From the NCBI RefSeq assembly GCF_918797505.1, contig NC_092801.1:13764001-13828000 (forward strand): a stretch of DNA of 64,000 nucleotides, given 5' to 3'. The notes beneath the pieces are model-generated. The model was not told the origin of the DNA. It saw only the letters and a list, made by a program, of their open reading frames with translations, and did not search any database. The position numbers and the translations under genes were made by a program. Below are positions 1 through 9,770 of the stretch, one piece after another. Origin of the DNA: Bemisia tabaci (taxonomy: Eukaryota; Arthropoda; Insecta; Hemiptera; Aleyrodidae). Every line of letters begins with the position of its first letter. Position 1 is the stretch's first letter.

Positions 1-106
1 TTCCTGGCGGCGAACATGATGAAATTATAAAATGTATGCAATTAAAGGAAAAAAATTCCTAAGTCTTTAATTGAAAAAATGGTTCTGAACATTTTGCCCT
101 CGCCAT

Positions 107-366
107 ATTTGGATCGCGTTTAGCAAAAAGGAACCAGCGCGATTACAGTGTTGTAAAAATGTTGCTTCTCCATAATCATCTAAAAAATTTCCCAGAACAG
201 TAAATTTTTTTTGGTTCCCACCAAATTCTTGGCAATTTTAAAGAAAAATAACTGTGTACATTTTAATACTGTACATATATTGAGTATTTGTAAGAGAAAA
301 GAAGAAGTTGCACAATTTTAAAAACACTGTAATCGCGCTGGTTCCTTTTTGCTGTATGCGATCCAT
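107..366. repeat. MITE, variant of the GGACCGCG-ended family (K-like)
   Basis: Inverted termini: the left end reads GGATCGCGTTTAGCAAAAAG followed by GAACCAGCGCGATTACAGTG, and the complement of both lies at the right end. The core is AT-rich and non-coding. The termini resemble the three K copies at 6.6, 21.4 and 40.6 kb, but the sub-terminal sequence differs. Confidence 0.6.
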
Positions 367-987
367 CTAATGATTGAGAAAACTCAATGCCATGAACGGA
401 CACCATAGACAGGAGGTGAGGACAGTGAAATGAGAGCAAGGAGGCGGTATTCGAAATGGAAAGATTTAAATAATATATAATGATAAATAAAAAAACAAAA
501 TTAAATTTGAAACAAATTAATTTAATTTAAAATCAGCAAAAAAGGTACCAAACCAACATTACCTTGGAATAATTCTGAGATAAAGTGAATTACTCAAGTG
601 AATAAATAAAATAAAGTCACAAGAACTACCTTAGGAGGGTTCAAAGAGGCTAAATTGATACCTATACTCAAATGGTGGGTTGGGTCAGGAAACTTAGTGA
701 TTGAATGACAGTGTAAAAAGTAGAACTTGAGCATTAAAAATTGGCTTAGTATGAAAAAAAGAAACAAAAACTTATTCCACCTTAAAGTAAGGAAGAAATA
801 GTTGTTCTCCATACACGAGAGATGATGTGATGGAAGTTGACCTTCGGCAATTTAACCTACAGTCATGTGGAGTAGCATCTGTAAAGAATAAAAACAGAGA
901 ACACTTAGGGTATAAAAAGGACTACAAATGAGTTTTGTAAAAAGGACTGGAAGTAAACCTTATGAAAAGGACTGTAAACATTACTAA
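367..987. other. Unassigned AT-rich flank
   Basis: No gene recognised. Around 913-974 the short motif AAAAGGACT recurs about three times at irregular spacing. The rest is AT-rich sequence with many stops in all frames. Confidence 0.4.
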
Positions 988-1413
988 AATGGGTCAGATG
1001 TGCTGGTTACAGAATCATGTTTTGACGCTCGCTTTTTGTAGATTAGCTAAAGATAGTAAGATCTGTCCAAACAGCAACTTTCTACGTTCAATATTAACCG
1101 AGATATTGGAAAATTCCGTTTAAGACGTCATCCACCGCAGCAGTGACACCCTTGGCTGGTTTCTTCTACCTTGCTTTCATCAGATAGTGATACACACATT
1201 TACACTTGTTAATCAATGTGAAACTCCGACAGCAAGGTGGAAGAAACCTAGGGTGTCACCACTGCGGCGGATGACGGCAAGAACCAAACTTTTCGAAGTG
1301 CGATGTCTCAGGTAATATTGAGCGTAGAAAGTTGCTGTTAGGACAGATCTTACTATTTTCAGCAAAAAATAAGCATTAAAACACGATTCTGAGACCAGCA
1401 TGACTGACCCATT
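988..1413. repeat. Foldback MITE family V, copy 1
   Basis: Long inverted termini starting AATGGGTCAG and ending CTGACCCATT. They carry GGTTACAGAATCATG near the left end and its complement near the right. The centre holds an inverted pair around GTGACACCC. The same family occurs at 46.28-46.76 kb and 61.01-61.35 kb. The listed ORF over it is incidental. Confidence 0.7.
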
Positions 1414-1459
1414 CATATCTTGTCTGGTGGCCCATTTCAATCTGAGTTTCTCGTTTAGT

Positions 1460-1758
1460 CAGGGTGTCTACAAGTCCAGAATTTCCAGAAAGTCCGGAAA
1501 TAGCACTGATTTTTTAAGGGCGGTCCGGAAGTACTGAAAAAGTGCGGAAATTCCGCAAGAAGGTCCGGAATATTCGTCATTTTTGTCGCAATTTAAGAGA
1601 GAAATTCAAATTTTTGAAATTTTTCTTTTTTCTTCAAATGCAGGTACTGAAAAATTACTGCATTGTTCGGTTAATGAGGAACTGAATTTCTTGGGAATGT
1701 ATTGAAAAAGTACCGTAAAAGTACTGATTTTTGGCCGGTCTGTTTTGGTAGACACCCT
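1460..1758. repeat. hAT-like MITE ending CAGGGTGTCTAC
   Basis: Termini CAGGGTGTCTAC and GTAGACACCCTAG bracket about 300 bp of AT-rich sequence with repeated GGTCCGGAA/GTACTGAAAAA words. CAGGG-type termini are common among insect hAT MITEs. I cannot read a clean 8-bp target duplication here, so the class is a guess. Confidence 0.5.
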
Positions 1759-1801
1759 AGTAGAGTAGATAAGTACTTAGTAGACTAGGATGCAAGAAAA
1801 A

Positions 1802-1807
1802 TTTAAT
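1802..1807 (-). terminator. Candidate poly(A) signal (ATTAAA)
   Basis: On the minus strand ATTAAA lies about 133 nt after the stop codon of the MPLKIP-like gene, a reasonable 3' UTR length. No canonical AATAAA was seen between it and the stop. This is inference only. Confidence 0.3.
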
Positions 1808-1939
1808 GGCATTATTTCAAATTTTAATGGTCTCCAGACTATCTTTGTTGATGGATCATTCACTTTTTCATGCAATATCTTTTCCTGACCGCACAGTTGA
1901 TATGAAACTAAGTATTTGTGACTGGCATTTACCCATTCT

Positions 1940-2092
1940 TTAAGTTTCTTCTTTTCGGTGGACTGCAATATCAGGTAATGGTTCCAATCTATCTCCATAC
2001 TTTTGTTTTAGTTCATTTTCCAAGGAGGCCCAGGGGTTCCCAAACATGGATCGATAAGATTCTGAGTCTTCCCAATCTTCGGAGTCATAGTT
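1940..2092 (-). CDS. MPLKIP: MPLKIP/TTDN1-like protein, exon 2 (C-terminal, with stop)
   Basis: Minus-strand exon preceded by a good acceptor (a TTCTTACTCTCTTACAG-like tract just upstream, at 2093-2100) and read in phase 0 for 50 codons to TAA at 1940-1942. It holds the acidic stretch NYDSEDWEDSESY followed by RSMFGNPWASLE. This resembles the short conserved C-terminal block of human MPLKIP/TTDN1 (a serine-methionine, then a proline-tryptophan, then LE). The terminal residues after it are charged. Joined to exon 1 the protein is 172 residues, close to the roughly 180 of the human protein, which also has two coding exons as I recall. In people the protein is linked to non-photosensitive trichothiodystrophy and, from more recent work, to lariat debranching and splicing. 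Function here is by analogy only. Confidence 0.62.
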   Translation of the reverse strand, partial: NYDSEDWEDSESYRSMFGNPWASLENELKQKYGDRLEPLPDIAVHRKEET

Positions 2093-3284
2093 CTGTAAGA
2101 GAGTAAGAAAAATATTCACACTTATCGCCTTGGATTTCAAAAATTTGCTGAAGATAAAGAACTAGAAGAGAAGAGGATTGCACAGATGAAGAGGGTAAGA
2201 ACCTGGTGTTACACTTTATTGTTTTCATTAGGAACACAAAGAAATTGTTTCTTGGACGAAGGAAGATAGCTCCATTCCAAAGTTGTAAGATTGACTCAAA
2301 GAGAGCAATATTTTGCAGGAGTATACCTGTTCGATTTTTGTCCAAAATTTGTCAGCTCTTTCCATGAGATCACAAGGAAAATCAATGAAGTTTTCAGTTC
2401 GAATTGCCTAAGATTCTCTGGGTAAAAATGCTATTTGGGAGAGGAAATCTAGAAACACTGATTGGCGGTTACATTCCACTGGGTGGAAACGACAAATACA
2501 GCATTTCCTAGGTTAATGTTCTTCCGTCTTTGTCGACAAAAATATTTTCCTCTTCGGGAAAAAGCAGTTTCAGTTACTTGAAGTCGGCCTGCCCATTGAA
2601 TGATTTTTAGTCTCGATGGTCAAAGAGTTCTTAGAGTGCGCTTATTTTAACTCAAAAAGTTCAAAGGGAAGATTGCGCTATGGTCAAAAGGGAAGTTCCC
2701 AAACATTTGATTGGGGTATTTACTGAATATTATGGTTCTTTCTCAATCATGAGTTTGCCTTGATTCTGATTTTTTCACAAGTGGGATGTTGGACTTGATT
2801 TGGACGAATACAGTACTTATTTTTTGGTCAATTATTCTATTTATTAGTTTATATTTTGCATCAGCACCCTGGTCTAAAAAATAGGTGCACTGACCAAGAT
2901 ATGTGCAGCTATGATATTTCTAAACAGAGGACTAAGACATAAAAAAATTGCGTGGACACAATGGTAATGAAACCCATCTTCAGTAAAATAATTAGGAGAT
3001 AGGAGTTATTAAGTGTTGATACATGGTGCATTCCTGCACATCTGAGGAGTTATTGTAAAAATTGATGCCAGGGACATGTTTTGGTAGCATTTGTTAAATT
3101 AAGGAGGTCGTAACTTGTAAATTGACAAATCTATCCTCATCAAGTCTGATGATTAACTACCACTTGACACCATCATCAACTTGTTGAGAGGAAATAAGTT
3201 ATCTCACAGTCATTTACAAAAAGAGATGGACAACATTTTCTAGGAGGGAATACCTGGCGATTTTGTCTCTGACGTAACTCTTAC
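2093..3284 (-). other. Intron of the MPLKIP-like gene
   Basis: 1192 bp intron with GTAAGA at its 5' end (minus strand, 3279-3284) and CAG at its 3' end (2093-2095). I see no further exon in it and no clear full-length mobile element. ORFs inside are short and lack recognisable content. Confidence 0.55.
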
Positions 3285-3650
3285 CTGTGAAGATGGGGTG
3301 TAGTTCTGGGAGCTGTTGAAACTGCTATTCATGCTACTAAAACTGCTATTACGACTAGAGTTGAAACTAGTGTTAGGAGAACTAAAACTGTTTCGGCTTC
3401 GATTCGATCTGAACTTCCCCCGGTTCATATATGGAGTTTTGTTAAAGTGCCTGAAGGAATGATTTCGGTTATCAGCTGGACTAGAGCTACTGAACGATAT
3501 GAAATCTGAACTATCAGCATTTGTTTTACGAGGTGTGTAAGGTGATAAATTATTTCCAGGTGATCTCATTCGTGGATTAAAATGAAAAGATTGAGGTAGG
3601 TTCCTTAAGCTAGAGGTATCGTTGGGTTTGGGCGAGTTATTGTCACTCAT
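3285..3650 (-). CDS. MPLKIP: MPLKIP/TTDN1-like protein, exon 1 (start codon to donor)
   Basis: 122 codons on the minus strand from ATG at 3648-3650 to a donor CAG|GTAAGA. The start is chosen because the context has A at -3 and the protein becomes compositionally coherent there. An upstream in-frame ATG at 3740 would add 30 mostly hydrophobic residues that look like translated 5' UTR. The encoded segment is low-complexity and disordered: rich in Ser, Asn, Pro and Arg, with SP/TP sites (NSPKP, RSPGN, LSPYTP, SSPAD, SSPNT, YTPSS) and repeated FNSS/NSSF units near residues 93-114. Human MPLKIP has a similar disordered, proline-directed phosphosite-rich N-terminus (Gly/Pro-rich there) and was named for Polo-kinase interaction. 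Low complexity gives little homology support. The identification rests on the exon 2 motif, gene length and two-exon structure. The gene is divergent from white, about 960 bp apart between start codons. Confidence 0.6.
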
Positions 3651-4612
3651 GATGCTGCTGTGAACAAAGAGAATTAAGGATGACTTATGAACTGTCACAG
3701 TCACTGATACATGTTGCTCAAAATTCACAAACTTCCACAAAAATACACTTTTTTTAATAATTAGAAGGCGTAAAGGAGAGAGAGAACTGGGGCTGTAAAT
3801 AAATGGTTAAAAAATGAGGTTATGAGAACATAAACAAATCAAGGAACAAAACAAAAAGCGCAAAAACATGAGGACAACCACTGATAATTGCACCAAAAAA
3901 TTTTAATAAGTTCATTCAATTTTTTCGGGTAATTATGTAGAATTTTTCTGAAATAATATAATTTTTCGAATAACACCTGTGAAAATACTGATCACCAATC
4001 ATGAAAAAATCATAAATTTGATACTAATTAGAATCTGCCACGAGCGAAGCAGGGAAGTTTTGTTTTGAAACGCTACACAACATGCAAAGGTTCCTTGAAG
4101 AACTCTCATTGGCTATTATAATTCTTTGCAGCCAATCAGAGACTTCATCTCGATCCTTTTGCCTTGATAAAAAATGTAAACAAAAAAGTACAGTGCAATC
4201 TACATTTTTTATCGTTGAAATTTAAGTTTCCGTTCATTAATTTGGGCTCATATCGTTTAAAATTGTCGAAAGCTCCCGTAAGAATCCCACCTCCATAATT
4301 TGTGAATATCTGTGGTTGTTCCAGTCATCTTGATGCCGGGCGCGCCTGTCAAATTCTGAGAACCCCTTGCGCCATTCAGCTCGGTCTCCGTGCATTCCAC
4401 CATCGGCCTGTGATCGCGGCATGTTTACGGGAGAAGTTAGTTACATAACCAGCGAAGCTCCGAGTGCATCTCCTGCAGTGGTTTCGAGGACGGTGATTCG
4501 AAGGAACGGCGAATTATATCGTGAATGATAGTTAAAATGTGTTAGCTTAATGTGTTATTCTTGTGGTTTCCGTGTGATACGTGTTTTTTAATTGTTAATC
4601 GCAACGTCCGAA
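3651..4612. promoter_or_regulatory. Shared upstream region between the MPLKIP-like gene and white
   Basis: The two start codons point away from each other with 962 bp between them, so both promoters should lie here unless white uses a distant non-coding first exon. 4320-4510 is richer in CpG than the surrounding DNA. No TATA box was identified with confidence. White's own leader directly before the ATG has an in-frame TAA at 4589-4591 and no upstream ATG in that frame. A small minus-strand ORF at 4237-4422 sits in the middle. Confidence 0.4.
4237..4422 (-). CDS. Small minus-strand ORF, 61 codons, possible diverged BRICK1-like fragment
   Basis: ATG to TAA, 61 residues, in the CpG-richer middle of the shared 5' region. 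Residues 30-58 run HQDDWNNHRYSQIMEVGFLR then ELSTILNDMS. Read against my memory of the highly conserved WAVE-complex subunit BRICK1/HSPC300, the spacing HQ-DW-x-N-xx-Y-xx-I and the ending LN..DMS line up, with a hydrophobic pattern between. The ORF then stops where BRICK1 would continue into its coiled coil. BRICK1 is normally almost invariant among animals, so this could be a decayed copy, an exon fragment, or chance. It could equally be an upstream ORF in the 5' leader of the MPLKIP-like transcript. Treat as unproven. Confidence 0.22.
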   Translation of the reverse strand: MPRSQADGGMHGDRAEWRKGFSEFDRRARHQDDWNNHRYSQIMEVGFLRELSTILNDMSPN

Positions 4613-4696
4613 ATGGGTTTAAAAGAAGAACAGAAACCGCTCCTGGTGAACCAAGGCACCAAAAATTCTCAAACCTACAGCAGCACCAATTACTCT
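4613..4696 (+). CDS. white: white, ABCG eye-pigment transporter, exon 1 (N-terminus)
   Basis: 28 codons from ATG (G at -3, G at +4) to donor TCT|GTAAGT, phase 0. An in-frame TAA stands eight codons upstream with no ATG between, so this is the first possible start in frame. The encoded cytoplasmic N-terminus (MGLKEEQKPLLVNQ...) is hydrophilic, with an acidic/leucine pair, and resembles in style the MG...ELL start of fly White. It contains no domain. The identity comes from the downstream exons, to which it joins in frame. Being 37 kb from exon 2, its membership should be confirmed with transcript data. Confidence 0.75.
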
Positions 4697-6180
4697 GTAA
4701 GTAGCGATATTTATCTTATTAGAATAAAGTCAGTCTTGCGGAAGAGTGACCATATAATCCTTCAGGACATCCTCATGATATCACCTGCTGGATATCCACA
4801 CTATTCGCCTCATTTCCAGGAACCTTATCCCTTGGTCCTGCTGAGGCTGTTATGTAACCATTTCGTGGAGCTTTATCATTTTGGTCTCGATTTCTTTCTG
4901 CCCAAGTGATAAAACGATAATGCAGTGAATGCTCGTTTCACCTTAATTATTAAGTTTCAGCAGTCGATGCTGAATGAATTTAATTATTTTGTGCTGTCCT
5001 AATTTAGGGCATTATGCTTGCATGCTATCCACCTCTTTTACCACATGGCACACTGCATTTGCTGGTTCACACCTTGACCTCATGTCTTCATTGTCAAGAG
5101 ATTCATCCTCTCATCGTGCCCTCCTAATTTTACTACTTTAATCTTTTGTCTCCTCTTCAATGTATATTCAATGAGATTTTGATGCATTTCTCTGACTGAA
5201 TTCCTTGGGAATATGGTATGCCAATTATGCCATGGGTACAATGGCAGTTTCTTCCAGTGATGTGTGGATATATTATGTAATGAGATAATTTCTAAAAATA
5301 TTGATTTTTTCTCCAAATTTGTATACCTGTCCATATGTGTAAGAATTTTTGGTACTGAAGTTCTGAAGAGATGTACTACTCTCATAAATCAGTGAGTTGA
5401 CTTCAACAACAATGATAGTGAACTCTTTGGTTTAACTTCATGGAGCACCCACCTTGCTAAGTTAATCAAGTTTTTGATAACTTAAGAAAATTGTCTATGG
5501 CTTTTAGAATGATACTTAATAAGCACCTAAATACAGAGTGACTCGGGTTGAGTGCCCAGATTTCTAGAGTCAATTTTGGAAATAAGACTTTTTGTAGTGC
5601 AACATTTTTTTTTGTGCTTCCCAAGAGTGGCACAATCTGGAGAGTTTGAAGGAATAAATCAGCAGCTCGAAGTATTTTATGATCTCTAACAGTTTTGATT
5701 TTTGAAGAAGATTACATTTTTTTGAGGGGTGGGGGGGGAGCAGTAGGTAGTCAATGATTGTTCATCATAAGCATGCCCTCCTAAAGTCCATCCCTCTTTT
5801 TTACTCAAAAAAGCATCCTGACAAATTGTATCATGTAATTTAAGCCCTCAACAAGCCAAAAGCCACAAAACTTCGTTTTTTAAGTTTTGAGGGCTGTAGC
5901 TGCCAAGGGAAGGAGGATTAGAATCTTCAGAAAAATATAAATTTTAAAGACACCCCCCCCCCCCCCCCCTCCAAGAATAGACTTCTGTTATCTTAGCTCT
6001 TACTCCTGAGTTCTGTTCTTACATTTTATCCCTTCTCAGATTTTAAAGGGCTGTATCTTGGCTGTGAGGAAATTAGTTAGAAGTTCTCTTTTATATGTAA
6101 CATCGATCATTTTTGGCTACTAGGCTGTGACTTCTTATCAAATCCAGTTGAGGACAGTACTTCATTAAGGTTGCACAATA
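4697..6180. other. Start of intron 1, no gene seen
   Basis: AT-rich, apparently unique sequence right after exon 1. It holds a G tract at about 5728-5739 and a C tract of about 19 at 5951-5969. No inverted termini were recognised. Confidence 0.4.
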
Positions 6181-6375
6181 CAGGATGATCCAAGAGCTCC
6201 GCACCATTAGCAACAACCAACCCAATGAATCAAGATAAAGACTAGAATTTTGAGAGTGCTCCTAGGTTAAAAGAAACGACCTTTCGAGCCCCCCAAAATT
6301 TCAAGGGCATCATCCTGAAATGGAGCAAAAACCACACGGGTTATTGTGATGTTGCAGAACTTTTGGATCACCCTG
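6181..6375. repeat. Short inverted-repeat element ending CAGGATGATCCAA
   Basis: The left end CAGGATGATCCAA and right end TTGGATCACCCTG are imperfect complements about 195 bp apart. The CAGG start suggests a hAT-type MITE. No clear target duplication. Confidence 0.4.
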
Positions 6376-6609
6376 CATGGTCGCTGGCATAGCTCAAATT
6401 TTATTATGGTTTTGAAATGATGTTACCCAGCAGCATTGCCAAAACATTCCTAGGTTCCTACTAGAAAATGCTGTTTTCCCATGTGGTCGTCATTTTAAGG
6501 AAGAAATTTTTTTTAGTACAATATCACCAATACCTTTTCAAAGGAAAAAGTTCTCCGGGGACCACCCTCAATTTTCAGACTCGACCTGAACGAACGACTG
6601 ATTGTCTGG

Positions 6610-6875
6610 ATTGGAAAAATCCAGCGTTAAGCCGAAAGGAACCAAGCCACATCAGCCATTGCCAAATTTATCTGGGCAATTTAATTTTTTACACGAGAGT
6701 GCTTGTGCGATATTTTGGGCAAATTTCAGTAAATTTTCTTCATTGTACGAAGTAAATTCCACAAAATTTTCAAAAAAAGTCCGCAGGAACGTTCTCTTTT
6801 AAAAAATTAAATTGCGCCCAATTAAATTTGGCAATGGCTGATGTGGCTTGGTTCCCTTCTGGTGGCCGCGGTTCA
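6610..6875. repeat. MITE family K, copy 1
   Basis: The left end holds GAAAGGAACCAAGCCACATC, and the right end holds its imperfect complement (GATGTGGCTTGGTTCCCTTC). Sub-terminal ATTGCCAAATTTA/TAAATTTGGCAAT also pair. About 265 bp, non-coding. Other copies: 21443-21699 and 40573-40820. Confidence 0.75.
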
Positions 6876-7248
6876 AGTAGCCCTCTTCCTTTCGTCACCA
6901 AAATTTTTGATTTCTCGAACTCAGATCGTTTCGCAAATTTTTTTCCTCAACTGCTCATGCGGAAAAATTCGAGAGATTTCCTCGCATGGTCCCGGAAAGA
7001 CTCCGCGCGGACAGCCCCCCCCCCCCGGTTTATCAATTCGGTTTCCGTCTATTTGGTGCATTCACTCACAATCAGAGTCATTAAACCTCAATATTTATGG
7101 ACTACCGATTCGGTCTCGTAGTCGCATCCATCGGCGGACGCACAGTGGATCGAGTTAATGGGAGAGGTCGGACATAGATTTTTTGACTAAAACTGCAATT
7201 TTAGTTTTTTAATTCGTGAGATTTTGAAGTTGGAGGGGTGCTTCCTCA

Positions 7249-7743
7249 CCCAAGTAGCAGGGGGTTCTATTTTCTGTCTAGCATTAATGTAGAAATTGTC
7301 TACTTTCAAGACAGAAAAATGAAATAGAAAGAAAATGGAAAGAAAATAGATGTATCAAATAGTAGTAAGAAAATTATTAAAATCTTCGATTTTCTGTCTA
7401 TGTTCCGGACACTGAATGCAAGGAAAACAGTTGTCGTCTACATTCTATCTGTTTTCTGAATTTTAAATTTCTAAGAAATATATAAAGAAAATTTAAATAT
7501 CCAATTTTTCTCTATTTTCCATCAGGTTTTTGGATATGTTTTCTTAAGGAAATAACCCCATCAATTTTCTTGACGGAAAATAGATCCATTTTGTAGACAG
7601 GAAATAGACCTATTTTCTTTGGTAAATAGTGGCACTCCCTTTCTGTCTACTTTACATAAGGCTAGCTACTTTTTCTTTATTTTCTAAATTTTTTTCATGA
7701 ATATTTTTTTTTTCATAAAATATTTTCATTTTGCTACTCGGGC
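7249..7743. repeat. Element N, inside family E copy 1
   Basis: Termini CCCAAGTAGCA and TGCTACTCGGG. The interior is purine/pyrimidine biased, with many GGAAAATAGA/TCTATTTTCTGTC words in both orientations, so it would fold on itself. No ORF. Confidence 0.5.
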
Positions 7744-7765
7744 AAGTAAAGACGAACGAACCTAT

Positions 7766-8182
7766 GCACAGTGGGAAAAACAGCCGATCTAGCGCCGAAA
7801 AAGTCGGAAAATCAGCATCAATGAAAATGGCAAAAATTGGTATGTATGTGTTCCCTAGGATCTACTGATCAAGAATCAGCCAAGTTATACTTCAGAAGAT
7901 CGATCTTATCTGCGATAATAATAAGAAATGCACCGGTTAGCGCGGAGCTGGTTGAGGACCGCCTCAGAGTGGTTACATTCAGTAGCCTCGTGTGTTCGTC
8001 TAAGTGTGTCATTAGTGACTTTTAAATTTTATTCAACAAAGGCTTGCTCACCTAAACGTAAGGATACCAATTTTTTCGTAAACGTAAGATAGGACCAACT
8101 AAGTGTGAAAAACCAATGGGAAAGTGAACACTCCGAGCGTCAAGACTTTTTCTGCGCTAGATTGGCTGTTTTTCCCACTGTG
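7766..8182. repeat. Element M (CACAGTGGGAAAAACAG ends), inside family E copy 1
   Basis: Termini GCACAGTGGGAAAAACAGCC and GGCTGTTTTTCCCACTGTGC, continuing inward as ATCTAGCGC/GCGCTAGAT. CTATG on both sides fits a 5-bp target duplication. The element carries short unremarkable ORFs. Confidence 0.65.
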
Positions 8183-8326
8183 CTATGGTGCCTGCTTTTA
8201 AAACCTTTACGTTTTGTAATAATAGAGTTTTGAGCTTTTAAATTTTCAAAATTTCTTCTGACTTGTCCCATTGACTCGACTCGACTCGTTCCACTGTGAG
8301 CCGTGTCAACGACCGCTGTTCGCAGG

Positions 8327-8986
8327 CAGGCCCGCCACATCCCATCTCGGGCCCTGGTACCAATTTTCTGGCCCGGGCCCCTAGCACAAGGGGGGGGGGG
8401 TCCGGGGGGCCTCCCCCGGGAAGTTTTTTAAATTTTAAATCTATTTGGACGCATCATGAAGCTCTTATGATGGAGATTTTCCATCAATTTCTGCAGAATA
8501 ATTACGCCTTTTTGTTTACTTTCAGCACCAAAAACTTTCGAATTGTTGCGTTCAAAACATCTATAAATTTTTTTTTGAGGGGGCAGATGATAATTTTCAA
8601 TTCTATGGGAAGCCGGGCCCCCCTGGACTCTCCTTTCGTACGTCTATGGCAAGGGAGTTAAGCCATTGAAGTCGAGGATGCCCAGAAAGGAGCCTCTTAG
8701 CATCCGACAACGGAAGAAAATGAAACACAGTTACTAAAAATATCATTCTACATATACTCAAAATCTTGAAAATCTCTAAAAAAGTAAGAAAAATTTTTAG
8801 TGCCCTAGCGTGTTTTTGAAACTTTATTCACCTTTTGCGGAATTTTTAGGGTAATTTTTTCACTTTTCCCTACGAGACAAGGGTTACACATGAATTCGTA
8901 GTGGTTTGTCACCTGCGTCACGGGCCCCTCCAGGGCCCGGGCCCCGGTACCAAGGACCCAGTATCCCCCCCCTTGTGGCGGGCCTG
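8327..8986. mobile_element. hAT-like non-autonomous element, 660 bp, TSD TTCGCAGG
   Basis: Perfect 8-bp direct repeats TTCGCAGG lie at 8319-8326 and 8987-8994. Between them the element begins CAGGCCCGCCACA and ends TGTGGCGGGCCTG-like. The ends are GC-rich with GGGCCC/GGTACC palindromes and G/C homopolymers, and the middle is AT-rich. An 8-bp duplication and a CAG start fit the hAT superfamily. No transposase. Its size and GGGCCC-rich ends match the 658 bp element at 37947-38604. Confidence 0.8.
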
Positions 8987-9159
8987 TTCGCAGGAGGATT
9001 TACATCCTTAATCGCGTCGCGTCGTCGTGCAGTGGGAGAAAGCTCGAGACTTCGACCGAAATTCGAAACGCTCAAAGGAATTCGAGTAAAAAAATTGAAC
9101 TTGTTGGTTTTGTTCTGAGCTTCAGTTGATAGCGCACTGGTCCACGCTGCTGTGCTAGA

Positions 9160-9307
9160 GTCCGCGCCAACTAAGTTTACGCACTTTTAGACTGCGACAG
9201 AATAGAAGATCCGCCATCTTGCGTCTTGCATTTACTTTCCATGCGAAAATGACGTCAGCCGAGCTTCTGTCGTAGTCTAAGAAAGCGTGAACTTATTTAG
9301 CGCAGAC
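9160..9307. repeat. Short imperfect inverted-repeat element
   Basis: Left TTTACGCACTTTTAGACTGC and right TAGTCTAAGAAAGCGTGAAC are approximate complements, with GACAGAA/TTCTGTC further in. Outer TCCGCGCCAA and the GCGCAGA end also roughly pair. Non-coding. Confidence 0.45.
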
Positions 9308-9322
9308 ATTCAGGAATAAAGT

Positions 9323-9480
9323 TGTGTGAATGTGCCGGAGTTGCCAAATTTCCCAAGTTAAAACATGAATTTTTGGAGAAAGTTATGCATATTTTTTTTT
9401 TAGATAAATATTTTTGATCAAATTTCGAACTAAACTGTCTAAAAAATTCGAAGAAGTTGAGTTGAGTCAGAATCAAATTA
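9323..9480. repeat. Truncated family A MITE (one end missing)
   Basis: GGAGTTGCCAAATTTCCCAA followed by the family A interior (AAAACATGAATTTTTGG) is present. The outermost CTGCCGTG end and the whole right half are absent. Confidence 0.5.
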
Positions 9481-9501
9481 CTTTGCTCGGTAAAAATCAT
9501 C

Positions 9502-9770
9502 GCTAAGGTACGGATTCATCGATCATGGTCATTCGCGCGATGACGATTCAAAAATCGACCCGCAGTCTGCAGTTTCAATCATCAGCCCACCCACGTGGCG
9601 CCTTCATTTATTTGCGTATGCAACGCGGATAGCCGTTGAGTTCGAATAGTTGTATTCTGCGCCTGGATCGTTGAATCGGTATCGAATGACCTTGCTCGAT
9701 AATAAGTATTGCTGAGATAGAGATTCTTCGATCAGGATCATTCGACAATCGACCCAAAGTCTGCAGTTGG
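9502..9770. repeat. Diverged tandem duplication, unit about 205 bp
   Basis: The block at 9502-9572 (ATTCATCGATCATGGTCATT ... CGACCCGCAGTCTGCAGTT) recurs at 9709-9770 (ATTCTTCGATCAGGATCATT ... CGACCCAAAGTCTGCAGTT). They are about 207 bp apart and roughly 80% alike by eye. Confidence 0.55.

Larger units (their letters stand above)
7141..8298. repeat. Family E element split by two nested insertions
   Basis: The left end CACAGTGGATCGAGTTAATG with AGAGGTCGGAC, and the right end GACTCG...CCACTGTG with a TGTCCCATTGACTC motif, are the two ends of the element seen intact at 20049-20268 (about 220 bp). Here they are 1.16 kb apart because elements N (7249-7743) and M (7766-8182) lie inside. Confidence 0.6.

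Noticed and set aside
4592..4612. Longer N-terminus for white starting at TTG 4592
   Set aside because: No ATG upstream of 4613 in this frame and a stop at 4589. ATG at 4613 has a good context.
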